This document shows, in pieces, positions 1 through 6,229 of a DNA stretch of 6,490 nt (positions within the stretch are counted from its first letter, which is position 1; each line of letters begins with the position of its first letter). This DNA is from Bryobacterales bacterium. GTDB lineage: Bacteria; Acidobacteriota; Terriglobia; Bryobacterales; Bryobacteraceae. The notes beneath the pieces were generated by a model that ran no database searches, was not told where the DNA came from, and saw only the letters and a list, made by a program, of their open reading frames with translations. Location: positions 1-6,490 of the forward strand of contig JANXQZ010001225.1 in assembly GCA_025353235.1 (NCBI GenBank), read 5' to 3'. Made by a program: the position numbers and the translations under genes.

Positions 1-403
1 GCGGCCGGCAGGCTAACTCGGAGTCGACGATAGGCGTTTATTTCACTTACGCCAAGTCACCCTGGGGTCCGTGGCAGGCGCCGCAGCTCATCTACAACGC
101 TTGCCAGGCGCACAGCTATGGCCAGGGTTACGGGGACATTCTGTTTTACTACTCGAAAAACGTGGGCGACCCGGCCGAGAACACTTGCCCAGCCGCTCTA
201 CCCAGCGGCCTGCCGGCAAACAAGCCCGGCCACTCCGGCCCCGCTGGACCGATCATCGGGAACGGTCTCGACTACTTCGGCCAACGCGGCGCAATCTACG
301 ATTCACCGAGCGCGACGGCAATATGCTGAAGGTCTTTTACAACCTTTCAACGTGTAACCCGTACACGGTGGTCGAAATGGAGTCGGATTTCACGATTCAG
401 TAG
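1..403 (+). pseudogene. 3' end of a secreted DUF4185-like paralogue, frameshifted near its C-terminus
   Basis: This is the end of a gene that begins left of the window. Read in the frame starting at base 3, it gives about 100 residues that align with the C-terminal part of the protein at 600-2222. Shared blocks include GVYFTYAK, PWGPW, QLIYNACQAHSY, GDI/FIFY and SGPAGPIIG.GLD. That frame diverges after GLDYFG and stops at 327-329. The expected end (RFTERDGN, KVFYNLST, NPYTVV, MESDFTI) continues in another frame from base 299 to the TAG at 401-403. Between the two blocks this copy has 17 nt (282-298) where the intact paralogue has 51, a net loss of 34 nt, which is not a multiple of three. A TGG-to-TGT change (WNPY to CNPY) is also seen. 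The protein would end in about 15 unrelated residues, so I infer decay, although a truncated product could still be made. The upstream part cannot be judged. Confidence 0.8.
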
Positions 404-426
404 GGCGATCTGTATCGGTTCACCCC

Positions 427-490
427 ACCGCTCCCTTACGGTCACGGCTCAGTCATGTTACGGAGCCGTGACCGTAAGGGAGCGGTTTTT
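427..490 (+). terminator. Perfect 24-bp palindrome with T-tract: terminator or dispersed palindromic repeat
   Basis: The left arm 427-450 and right arm 463-486 are exact reverse complements over 24 bp, with a 12-nt loop (451-462). The right arm runs into TTTTT (486-490). It lies 23 bp after the stop of the broken paralogue, so it can act as an intrinsic terminator for it. The stem is much longer and more perfect than an ordinary terminator stem. It contains the string TTACGGTCACGGCTC and its complement. From memory, related strings recur between genes in Solibacter-type genomes, which would make this a REP/MITE-like dispersed element. That second reading is recall plus inference, since only one copy is in this window. 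Confidence 0.85.
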
Positions 491-510
491 CACGTTCTGA
501 AATATTTTCG

Positions 511-526
511 AACTTCATTAGAAGTT
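511..526. repeat. Short inverted repeat in the leader of the secreted protein gene
   Basis: AACTTC (511-516) and GAAGTT (521-526) form a 6-bp perfect inverted repeat around the 4-nt loop ATTA. It lies about 75 bp upstream of the ATG at 600, in an AT-rich pocket. It could be an operator or just chance; no convincing -35/-10 pair was found next to it. Nothing else was recognised in 491-585. Confidence 0.25.
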
Positions 527-585
527 TGACCGACCATTCCCGCCTCTCAGGTCGGAGAGCAAGAGCGGCAACGCAGCTCACCAAT

Positions 586-592
586 AAAGGAG
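586..592 (+). promoter_or_regulatory. Strong Shine-Dalgarno of the secreted protein gene
   Basis: AAAGGAG ends 7 nt before the ATG at 600, a near-ideal placement. It fixes this start against the overlapping ORF in another frame that begins at 526. It contrasts with the kinase, mobA and the right-edge gene, which have no such site. Confidence 0.85.
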
Positions 593-599
593 AATTCAA

Positions 600-2222
600 A
601 TGTCACTCAATCATCACTCGCAAGCGATTCCCGCGTTTGCCATCGCATCGCTTTTCACACTCGGAGCCTGCAGTACCTTCGCCGCCTCCCTTACCTATAT
701 TGCCAACACCTCCAAGAAGATCGAGCAGGTCAGCGGTCCCTGCGACTGGGTCAGTTGGGATCCGAAGACAATCTACGGCGCGCCAGGTCCCTGCGGACAA
801 ACCGCCAGCCAGTGGTCTGCCAACCAAGTCCTGGCGCAAGGCCTGGGCTATTCGTTTGAAGACACTGTGAACAAGAACTTGATCTTCCTCTTCGGCGACA
901 CAGTCGGCGTCCAGAGCGGGGTCACGCTCAATCCAAATCCTGCGCAAAAGCAGTTTATCCAGTTCAATGCCAAGGACACCATGGCCAAGAGCAAGACCGC
1001 TACGGGCGATGAGGTGTTCAACATCCGCTACTTAACCCAACCAGCCGTCCCGACTGCCCCGCTCTTTATCACGTCCGGGGGCTCGCTTTCGCAACTCCCT
1101 CCGCAACCAGACGGGATGCAGCCTAACTACATTGCGAACGGCACGCCGGTCGCAATGGCGGCAGACGATATCGCCACCTCCGGGATCAGCATCAACGGCC
1201 AGACTTACCTGATCGTTCAAACTGGAAGCGATGCGACAAACAAATCCGACCCGTATGCCAATTCATATTCGGTGCTGGTGAGCTTCGACGGAGTGAGTAC
1301 TTTCACGCCTGGGCGGACAATCTCCGAAAGCTACTACCGAATAGTTTCCACGCTGACACCGGACATGATCTGCACATCGTGCAAGGTTCCCACCCCGGGT
1401 CATTTTGTCTTTACTGCGCTCTACGAAGCACCCCTCGCGGTGGCGCAGCAACTCGGACTCGCCGAGCCAGCCATTCTCATCTATGGGAACGGACAGTTCC
1501 GGCAGTCCAGCTTGTACCTCTCCTACATTCCCGAGAGTGCCTTTTGGAGCGGACTCGACGCATCTGGCAATAGCGCCACACGCTATTTTACCGGCTACCA
1601 GAGGGACGGGAAGACTCCAACCTGGTCAAGCAGCGAGCTGGACGCAAAACCTATAGTGTGGGACAATCCTCCCACCGGTGCCGCTGCTTCTCCGGATCCG
1701 GGTACTATCGGCAACACTTCTGTCACTTTCGACACGAATACAAATTTATGGCTAATGACTTACGACGGCGGCCATCAGATAGACCCAGCAACAGGGAAGC
1801 CTTCCGAGGCGACAAAGGGGGTCTATTTTACATACGCGAAGATGCCTTGGGGTCCGTGGCTGACGCCGCAACTGATCTACAACGCTTGCCAAGCCCATAG
1901 CTACGCCCAAGGCTTTGGAGACTTTATTTTCTACCACACCTACGACCAGAGCAATCCGAAAGACAATACCTGCCCGACCGCTCTTCCCTCCGGCATCATG
2001 CTCACGAAGGAAGCTTATTCCGGTCCTGCGGGACCGATTATCGGGAGCGGGCTGGACCCCTTTGGCTCGGAGGCTTTTACAAAGACTGGCGGCCCTTTTG
2101 CACCTGAGATTATCGGGCGCTTCACGGAGCGGGACGGCAACACGCTGAGAGTCTTCTACAACCTGTCCACGTGGAACCCCTACACGGTGGTTAAAATGGA
2201 ATCGGATTTCACCATCAAGTAG
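600..2222 (+). CDS. Large secreted protein, DUF4185-like / beta-propeller-type, function unknown
   Basis: The product is a 540-residue exported protein. The first ~30 residues form a signal sequence: hydrophobic core at 10-23, then LGAC (21-24), which fits a lipobox with Cys24, and alternatively FAAS (27-30) as an ordinary signal peptidase site. Lipoprotein or periplasmic/secreted therefore stays open. The segment NLIFLFGDTVGV (93-104) resembles the 'GDT' motif near the start of DUF4185 and glycosidase-like five-bladed propellers. Repeated beta-rich blocks such as SYSVLVSFDG (222-231), SSLYLSYI (303-310), NLWLMTYDGG (382-391) and GVYFTYAKMPWGPW (407-420) fit propeller blades. Cysteines at 48, 65, 258, 261 (CxxC), 430 and 458 fit disulfides outside the cytoplasm. 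It is a tandem paralogue of the broken gene at 1-403. The start is set by the SD at 586-592. The family name is a recognition by eye; an enzymatic role on sugars is possible but not shown. Confidence 0.85.
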   Translation: MSLNHHSQAIPAFAIASLFTLGACSTFAASLTYIANTSKKIEQVSGPCDWVSWDPKTIYGAPGPCGQTASQWSANQVLAQGLGYSFEDTVNKNLIFLFGDTVGVQSGVTLNPNPAQKQFIQFNAKDTMAKSKTATGDEVFNIRYLTQPAVPTAPLFITSGGSLSQLPPQPDGMQPNYIANGTPVAMAADDIATSGISINGQTYLIVQTGSDATNKSDPYANSYSVLVSFDGVSTFTPGRTISESYYRIVSTLTPDMICTSCKVPTPGHFVFTALYEAPLAVAQQLGLAEPAILIYGNGQFRQSSLYLSYIPESAFWSGLDASGNSATRYFTGYQRDGKTPTWSSSELDAKPIVWDNPPTGAAASPDPGTIGNTSVTFDTNTNLWLMTYDGGHQIDPATGKPSEATKGVYFTYAKMPWGPWLTPQLIYNACQAHSYAQGFGDFIFYHTYDQSNPKDNTCPTALPSGIMLTKEAYSGPAGPIIGSGLDPFGSEAFTKTGGPFAPEIIGRFTERDGNTLRVFYNLSTWNPYTVVKMESDFTIK

Positions 2223-2228
2223 CAAGAA

Positions 2229-2257
2229 GAGGGGGAGCATGGTAAATGCTCCCCTTT
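2229..2257 (+). terminator. Weak intrinsic terminator after the secreted protein gene
   Basis: GGGGAGCAT (2232-2240) pairs exactly with ATGCTCCCC (2246-2254) around the 5-nt loop GGTAA. Three more pairs (two of them G-U) extend the base into TTT (2255-2257). It starts 7 nt after the stop codon. The T-run is short, so termination may be incomplete and some read-through into the kinase gene is possible. Confidence 0.6.
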
Positions 2258-2266
2258 AACCTGAAA

Positions 2267-2275
2267 TGCTATAAC
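2267..2275 (+). promoter_or_regulatory. Candidate extended -10 promoter of the kinase gene
   Basis: TGCTATAAC reads as an extended -10 element (TG-N-TATAAT, 5 of 6 in the hexamer). The -35 region at 2246-2252 falls in the terminator stem and does not match TTGACA. A start of transcription 7-9 nt after the hexamer would fall at 2282-2284, on or next to the kinase ATG. This would give a leaderless mRNA and explain why no Shine-Dalgarno is visible. This is inference from position and motif only. Confidence 0.45.
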
Positions 2276-2283
2276 TCCCTCAT

Positions 2284-3345
2284 ATGGATCCCGAGCGCTG
2301 GAAGCTGGTCGAGTCGCTGTACCATGCGGCTTTGGGCATTGAGTCCGGCCAGCGCGCTTCCTTCCTCATCGCAGCCTCTCCCGACGATAGCGCTCTGCGT
2401 CTTGAAGTCGAGTCCCTGCTTCGGTATGCCGAAGAAGCCGACCGCGGGCTGGCAGTTTGTCCTTCGCTCCCTCCACCTCCATGTGAACCCACAACGTTTG
2501 AGGCTGGCCATGTGCTCTCAGATCGGTTCCGCGTCGTGCGCCTGCTCGGTTCTGGAGGAATGGGCCAAGTGTACGAGGCCCAGGATCTGGTCCTGGGGGA
2601 GTCAGTCGCGCTAAAAACCATTCGCTCGGACATTGCCGATCAGGAGCGTATGCGCGGTCGCCTCCTGCAGGAAGTTCACGCCGCGAAGAGAATCGCCCAT
2701 CCTGGCGTTTGCCGGATCCATGATATCCACCTGCATCCGCTTCAGGATGGCGGGGAAGTTATGTTTCTGACGATGGAGCTGCTGCGAGGCGAAACGCTGG
2801 GTGCCCGGATTCACCGTGCTGGTCCTTTAGATCTTGGTGAAGCTCGCGTGGTAGCGGAACAGCTTGCTGGCGCACTCTCAGCGGCCCATCGCGCGCGCGT
2901 CATCCACCGTGATTTCAAATCCGAGAACATCATCCTTGAGCCGATGGCGGGTGGGGGCCTGCGCGCCGTGGTTACCGATTTCGGCCTAGCTCGCAGCGAA
3001 GCGCGGCCTGCGGATTTGAAAACACTTACCAGAACCGGACAGATTGTGGGCACACTTGCCTATATGGCGCCGGAGCAGCTCTTAGGCGGAGCCGTAACAT
3101 CGGGTGTTGACATTTATGCGTTTGGAGTGGTGCTGTATGAAATGGTCACTGGTTGCCAGCCATTCACGGGACGTTCGCAGTTGGAGATTGCAGCGAACCG
3201 TCTGAAAGCGGAGCCGCCCTCGCCGCGCGCGATAGCTCCCGATCTCCCCCGCGCATGGGACCGTGCGATCCTGCGCTGCTTGGAACGGGATCCCGCGAAT
3301 CGATTCCCGGATGCTGCGGAAGTCTGGCAAGCGATCAGCGGCTAA
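2284..3345 (+). CDS. Soluble Ser/Thr protein kinase (Hanks type, PknB-like)
   Basis: This 353-residue protein phosphorylates Ser/Thr on other proteins. Residues 1-50 are the helical 'ERWKLVESLYHAAL' leader typical of acidobacterial kinases; a proline-rich linker (60-69) follows. The kinase domain runs from about 82 to 350: glycine-rich loop GSGGMG (89-94), ATP-binding Lys in VALK (Lys111), helix-C Glu130, catalytic HRD (208-210), DFG (232-234) and APEQ (262-265), so it should be active. The catalytic loop reads HRDFKSEN instead of the usual HRDLKPEN; the Asp, Lys and Asn are kept. Most relatives continue into a membrane helix and a TPR, WD40 or other sensor region, but this one stops right after the kinase domain and has no transmembrane segment, so it is probably cytoplasmic. 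The ATG has no visible SD but begins exactly at the conserved leader. No substrate is evident; the receiver-domain gene nearby on the other strand is not obviously linked. Confidence 0.95.
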   Translation: MDPERWKLVESLYHAALGIESGQRASFLIAASPDDSALRLEVESLLRYAEEADRGLAVCPSLPPPPCEPTTFEAGHVLSDRFRVVRLLGSGGMGQVYEAQDLVLGESVALKTIRSDIADQERMRGRLLQEVHAAKRIAHPGVCRIHDIHLHPLQDGGEVMFLTMELLRGETLGARIHRAGPLDLGEARVVAEQLAGALSAAHRARVIHRDFKSENIILEPMAGGGLRAVVTDFGLARSEARPADLKTLTRTGQIVGTLAYMAPEQLLGGAVTSGVDIYAFGVVLYEMVTGCQPFTGRSQLEIAANRLKAEPPSPRAIAPDLPRAWDRAILRCLERDPANRFPDAAEVWQAISG

Positions 3346-3580
3346 TCGCCAGCACAGCGCCGCCTTGCGACACGGAGGAGCCCATGGCGATTGTGATCAG
3401 TTGGTCTACTCCACCCACGTTCGGCACCGTGACGTTGATTTGAAACTTTCCGGACGCCACCAGCTTGGCGTAAGAAACGAGCGCTGTGACCCCGCCGATC
3501 GTAATCGTGGGCAAGGTGCTGAGCGGGATCGTCGAGCGAATGATTTTGCCCGCCGTCATCACCATAGATTCTATCTGGCA
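3335..3580 (-). pseudogene. C-terminal remnant of a TIGR03437 (Solibacter C-terminal domain) protein
   Basis: On the minus strand an open frame from after a TGA (3581-3583) to the TGA at 3335-3337 encodes about 81 residues, 76 from the internal ATG at 3565. The pattern TITIGGV.A.VSYA....G.FQINVTVP, then a hydrophobic strand and a VLAI end, matches the last part of the TIGR03437 domain, which usually ends large secreted proteins of Solibacter-type bacteria. The body of such a protein should lie upstream (3580 to about 3700 and beyond), but that space holds only stops and then the oppositely oriented gene at 3654. There is no SD before the internal ATG and no signal peptide. I read it as an orphaned 3' fragment. 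Its last 11 bp overlap the end of the kinase gene tail to tail. It fills most of the 308-bp gap between the kinase and the next gene. Confidence 0.7.
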
Positions 3581-3653
3581 TCATGGTTTCACTGGCTGTA
3601 CGCTGTGCGATTTAACGGGCAGGCCGTGCGCGGTGATAAGGTAGACAAGTTAT

Positions 3654-4229
3654 ATGAAAACGAACATCCTGTACTTGACCGTTCTTTTTACAGCGACGTT
3701 GAGGGGTGCCGAGGTGCCGCCCCCGGAGACCCAGATTGCTGCTGCGGTTCTTGCCGCGCCGGCCGAGCTGCGCGAAGGAGCAGCCGTCCTCGGCTACAAT
3801 CCCAAGGGAGAGCTGGTCAAACTTCGAGAGGGAAAGAACGAACTCATCTGCCTGGCAAGCGATCCAGCCAAGAGTTCATTCAGCGCTGCCTGTTATCACC
3901 GGGAACTGGAGCCGTACATGGCTCGTGGGCGCGAACTCGTGGCTCAGAAAGTTACCGGACAGCAGCGTAACGACGTGCGTTGGAAAGAGGTTGCGGACGG
4001 GAAACTCTCGCTGCCGCGCGAGCCCCGAACGCTTTACGTACTCACGGGCACTGGCTTCGATGCCAGCAGCGGGAAGGTGACGAAATCCTACCTGCGATGG
4101 GTAATCTACGTGCCGTTCGCCACGCCCCAATCGACCGGTCTCTCCACCAAGGCGAGCGATAACGCACCGTGGTTGATGTCTCCAGGGACGGCGGGCGCCC
4201 ACATCATGATCAACCCTCCGAAGAAATAA
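3654..4229 (+). CDS. Small secreted protein of unknown function
   Basis: The product has 191 residues and begins with a clear signal peptide: MKTN, hydrophobic core ILYLTVLF, and a likely cut after RGA at residue 19. No membrane segment follows, so it is probably periplasmic or secreted. Features of the mature part include GELVKLREGKNELICLA (51-67), two cysteines in ICLASDP and AACYHRELEP, the block YMARGREL, and near the end WLMSPGTAGAHIMI. I recall these blocks as conserved in unnamed proteins of Acidobacteriota and some other phyla, but no function is known to me. A weak AAGG (3638-3641) lies 12 nt before the ATG. The signal peptide begins exactly at this ATG, which supports the start. The gene is convergent with the receiver gene at 4261, with 31 bp between the stops and no strong terminator. 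Confidence 0.85.
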   Translation: MKTNILYLTVLFTATLRGAEVPPPETQIAAAVLAAPAELREGAAVLGYNPKGELVKLREGKNELICLASDPAKSSFSAACYHRELEPYMARGRELVAQKVTGQQRNDVRWKEVADGKLSLPREPRTLYVLTGTGFDASSGKVTKSYLRWVIYVPFATPQSTGLSTKASDNAPWLMSPGTAGAHIMINPPKK

Positions 4230-4260
4230 GGGTTCACTCCGGGCGGTAATTAGATCGGGC

Positions 4261-4716
4261 CTAAACCGTTAACGCGAGCTTGGCAGGCATCCAGCGCTCG
4301 ATCACAACGCGCAGGTCGTCTTGCTTGAATGGTTTGCTGACATAATCGTCCATGCCAGCCGCTAAACAGCGCTCCCGATCGCCCTTCATGGCATTCGCGG
4401 TAATGGCCACAATGGGAATCCGGGTGCCACCTTCATTCTTCCGAATCTCGCGACAGGCTTCGAACCCGTCCATCTCCGGCATTTGACAGTCCATGAAGAT
4501 CAACTCGTAATTGTCGCGCGACAACGCCTCAATGGCATCGCGGCCGTTGGCCACGAGTTTCACGCGATAGCCAAGCTTCTGGACCATGCGCTCAATCACC
4601 TTTTGGTTGATAGCGTTGTCTTCCGCTATCAAAATTGGGCCGCCCGATGGGGGCGCAGCTGGGAACGTAACCGGGGACCTCGCCGGGTCGCACGGCATGA
4701 TGCTTTCAGTCGCCAT
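4261..4716 (-). CDS. Single-domain response regulator (CheY-like receiver)
   Basis: This is a 151-residue protein with one receiver domain and no output domain. After a Pro/Ala-rich lead of about 26 residues, the domain runs from PILIAEDN (27-34) to about 148. The acidic pocket is Glu32/Asp33, the phospho-acceptor is Asp76 in MDCQMPEMDG, the switch Thr is Thr106 in ITANAM, and the conserved Lys is Lys128 in SKPF, so it should be phosphorylatable. The wording MDCQMPEMDGFEA, ITANAMKGDRE and GMDDYVSKPF is that of receivers attached to hybrid histidine kinases, suggesting it descends from, or works with, such a phosphorelay. No histidine kinase is in the window, so its partner is unknown. It lies 72 bp after the ABC ATPase gene on the same strand and could be co-transcribed, or have its own promoter in that gap. 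Confidence 0.95.
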   Translation of the reverse strand: MATESIMPCDPARSPVTFPAAPPSGGPILIAEDNAINQKVIERMVQKLGYRVKLVANGRDAIEALSRDNYELIFMDCQMPEMDGFEACREIRKNEGGTRIPIVAITANAMKGDRERCLAAGMDDYVSKPFKQDDLRVVIERWMPAKLALTV

Positions 4717-4720
4717 TTAT

Positions 4721-4725
4721 CCTCC
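4721..4725 (-). promoter_or_regulatory. Shine-Dalgarno of the receiver gene
   Basis: On the minus strand GGAGG precedes the ATG at 4716 by only 4 nt (GGAGGATAAATG). The motif is perfect though the spacing is short. It supports the chosen start and a long N-terminal lead before the receiver fold. Confidence 0.7.
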
Positions 4726-4788
4726 GCTTGTATATCGGGCCAAGTGTGCGTAAACTTCAGGGCAATTTGCCCAAAAACTGCAAAGCGG

Positions 4789-5568
4789 TCAAAGTTCCAC
4801 CCTGTCCATAGCCAGAAACTCCTGGATATGCGGGTGCTCCGATTTACCCAAATCGCTGACAGGGCCAAAGTAGATCGCGTGCCCCTCATACAGAAACATC
4901 ACGCTGTCCGCCACCTTGCGCATTAGGTCGAGGTCATGCGTCACCACCACAGAGGTCAGGTTAAGATCGCGCTTGAGCCGCAACATCAAGTTTCCAAGAT
5001 GGTCCGACATGATCGGATCCACCATCGTCGTTGGCTCGTCGTAGAGTACGCATTCGGGTTGGGCCGCCAAGGCACGCGCAATGGCCACCGCACGCTTGTA
5101 TCCGGTTGAAAGGTCCGCTGGATAGGAGTCCGCAAACTGCTGCAAATCCACCAAACGGAGCAAGCCGTCCACTACGTCGTGCTTATTCTTCTCGTTGTAG
5201 TCGTCGCGCAGTTCCAGGGAAAACAAGATATTTTCCGCCACCGTCAGTGAATCGAAGAGCGCGCCGGATTGAAACACCATGGTCACTTTCTTGCGAATCT
5301 TGCGCATCTCCGCCTCTGTGTAGTCGGTCGTGTCCTGATAAGCGACAAAGACCCGGCCCTGGTCCGGCTTTAGAAACCCCATGATGTGGCCCAGGCTCAC
5401 CGACTTGCCCACGCCGCTGCGCCCGATGATCGCCAAAGTCTTGCCTGCGTCCAGGAAAAAGTTGACATCGACTAAAACAGGGCGGTCGAATGTCTTATAC
5501 ACATGGCGAAATTCGATGTAGTGCAGCCGCTCATCGGCGCTGGGCGAGGGAGAACCGTTGCCAGTCAT
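4789..5568 (-). CDS. ABC transporter ATP-binding protein, MlaF-like
   Basis: This 259-residue ATPase resembles MlaF, the cytoplasmic motor of the Mla/MCE phospholipid transport systems that move lipids between inner and outer membrane. It has Walker A GRSGVGKS (49-56), Q-loop Gln100 within MVFQSGALFDSLTV (a run typical of MlaF-like ATPases), Walker B VLYDE (174-178) and the H-loop His211. The signature motif is LSTGY (153-157) rather than LSGGQ/M, and the D-loop region reads DEPTTMVDP where most have DEPTTGLDP. I recall similar variants in acidobacterial homologues, so this is probably a lineage trait. No permease (MlaE) or MCE-domain protein (MlaD) is next to it; its partners must be elsewhere. 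Its ATG directly follows the stop of mobA (TAAATG), which implies translational coupling. MlaF is well supported at family level; the lipid substrate is inferred. Confidence 0.9.
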   Translation of the reverse strand: MTGNGSPSPSADERLHYIEFRHVYKTFDRPVLVDVNFFLDAGKTLAIIGRSGVGKSVSLGHIMGFLKPDQGRVFVAYQDTTDYTEAEMRKIRKKVTMVFQSGALFDSLTVAENILFSLELRDDYNEKNKHDVVDGLLRLVDLQQFADSYPADLSTGYKRAVAIARALAAQPECVLYDEPTTMVDPIMSDHLGNLMLRLKRDLNLTSVVVTHDLDLMRKVADSVMFLYEGHAIYFGPVSDLGKSEHPHIQEFLAMDRVEL

Positions 5569-6135
5569 TTATCTCGCCAGCAGTTGGGTCCAGTCCGCCG
5601 GGGTATTCACATTGGTGAAAACTGCCGATTCATAGGACATGACGGGGAGCACGTTTAATTTGAGGAGCAGATCGCGCATTTTGAAGCGGCGGTTCGTGAT
5701 GGCTGAGTCGACAGCAGGCAGACAACTGGCGTGGTAGATCGCGCAGAGCGGTTCGGGACCATCGGGGCCAGTGGGGACGATGCAGGTCGACTGGGTGGGA
5801 CTGCCATCGATTCGTGCGGTCAGTGCGTTCAGGAAAATGCTGGACACTCGGGGCATATCGCAGGCGATCACAAGATTCCACTCCGCCAACCCAAGCTGAA
5901 GAAGGGTCTGAAGACCTCCCATCGGGCCGCAACCGGGACTCTTGTCGGCATAAACGGGATATCCGAATTGACCATACCGCTCGGGAGAGCCGATCAGAGC
6001 GACACATTGAACGGCGGCCGCTACCTTGCCCGCAGCCGACTCCACCAGGGTTGCCTCTCCAAGGCGAAGCAGCGCCTTGTCGCCACCCATCCGAGTGCTT
6101 GCGCCGCCGACGAGGACAAATCCGGCCCGCTGCAT
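5569..6135 (-). CDS. mobA: Molybdenum cofactor guanylyltransferase (MobA)
   Basis: MobA transfers GMP from GTP to molybdopterin to make the guanine dinucleotide form of the cofactor used by DMSO-reductase-family enzymes; it acts in the cytoplasm. From the ATG at 6135 the protein has 188 residues, close to the family's usual size. It starts with the nucleotide-binding signature FVLVGGASTRMGGDKALL (6-23), followed by PGCGPMGGL (67-75) and the metal-binding CDMP (92-95). The open frame extends upstream to an ATG at 6252, but those 39 residues have no family similarity and would overlap the divergent gene, so 6135 is preferred. No SD is visible before 6135; an extended -10 motif lies 6 nt upstream. 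Related NTP-transferases (MocA/IspD type) are a less likely alternative. It is first in a probable operon with the ABC ATPase and perhaps the receiver gene. Confidence 0.88.
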   Translation of the reverse strand: MQRAGFVLVGGASTRMGGDKALLRLGEATLVESAAGKVAAAVQCVALIGSPERYGQFGYPVYADKSPGCGPMGGLQTLLQLGLAEWNLVIACDMPRVSSIFLNALTARIDGSPTQSTCIVPTGPDGPEPLCAIYHASCLPAVDSAITNRRFKMRDLLLKLNVLPVMSYESAVFTNVNTPADWTQLLAR

Positions 6136-6141
6136 GAGAAA

Positions 6142-6150
6142 ATGATACCA
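6142..6150 (-). promoter_or_regulatory. Candidate extended -10 promoter of mobA
   Basis: On the minus strand TGGTATCAT fits TG-N-TATAAT with one mismatch in the hexamer. Six bases (TTTCTC) separate it from the ATG at 6135, so transcription would start at about the A of the start codon. No -35 match is present 16-18 bp upstream. It is suggestive of a leaderless mRNA and unproven. Confidence 0.4.
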
Positions 6151-6185
6151 TTCGCGCTGAATCGAAGCGTTTTTCCACAAAGTGT

Positions 6186-6213
6186 TTGAAAGGAAGGAGA
6201 ATCCGGTTATAAT
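6186..6213 (+). promoter_or_regulatory. Sigma70-type promoter of the right-edge gene
   Basis: TTGAAA (6186-6191) and a perfect TATAAT (6208-6213) are 16 bp apart, the best promoter in the window. The expected start of transcription is near 6220, only about 10 nt before the ATG at 6230. It is divergent from mobA; the two candidate -10 elements are about 60 bp apart and share one short control region. Confidence 0.75.
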
Positions 6214-6229
6214 CGGGTTGATACAACAG

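Noticed and set aside
1752..2240. 162-residue minus-strand ORF opposite the secreted protein
   Set aside because: It is a shadow of the 600-2222 gene: no domain pattern, no start signal, and the plus-strand frame is confirmed by its paralogue.
3611..3640. Possible promoter TTTAAC-N18-GATAAG before the gene at 3654
   Set aside because: Only 3 and 4 of 6 matches to consensus, and the -10 overlaps the weak SD-like AAGG; not separable from chance.
3263..3970. 235-residue plus-strand ORF across the kinase end, the gap and the secreted protein
   Set aside because: It is rich in Arg/Gly/Ser without any domain pattern and overlaps two well-supported genes in another frame, so it is a GC-driven shadow.
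4212..4234. AACCCT/AGGGTT inverted repeat around the stop of the small secreted protein gene
   Set aside because: Only 6 bp with an 11-nt loop and no T-tract on either strand; too weak to call a terminator.
4760..4772. Hairpin GGGCAATTTGCCC in the gap before the receiver gene
   Set aside because: Stem of five pairs with a 3-nt loop; on the minus strand the T-run precedes rather than follows it, so it is not a terminator for the ATPase gene.
4717..4800. TTGACC as a -35 for the receiver gene on the minus strand
   Set aside because: No acceptable -10 at 16-18 bp; the better -10-like TATACA further down has no matching -35.
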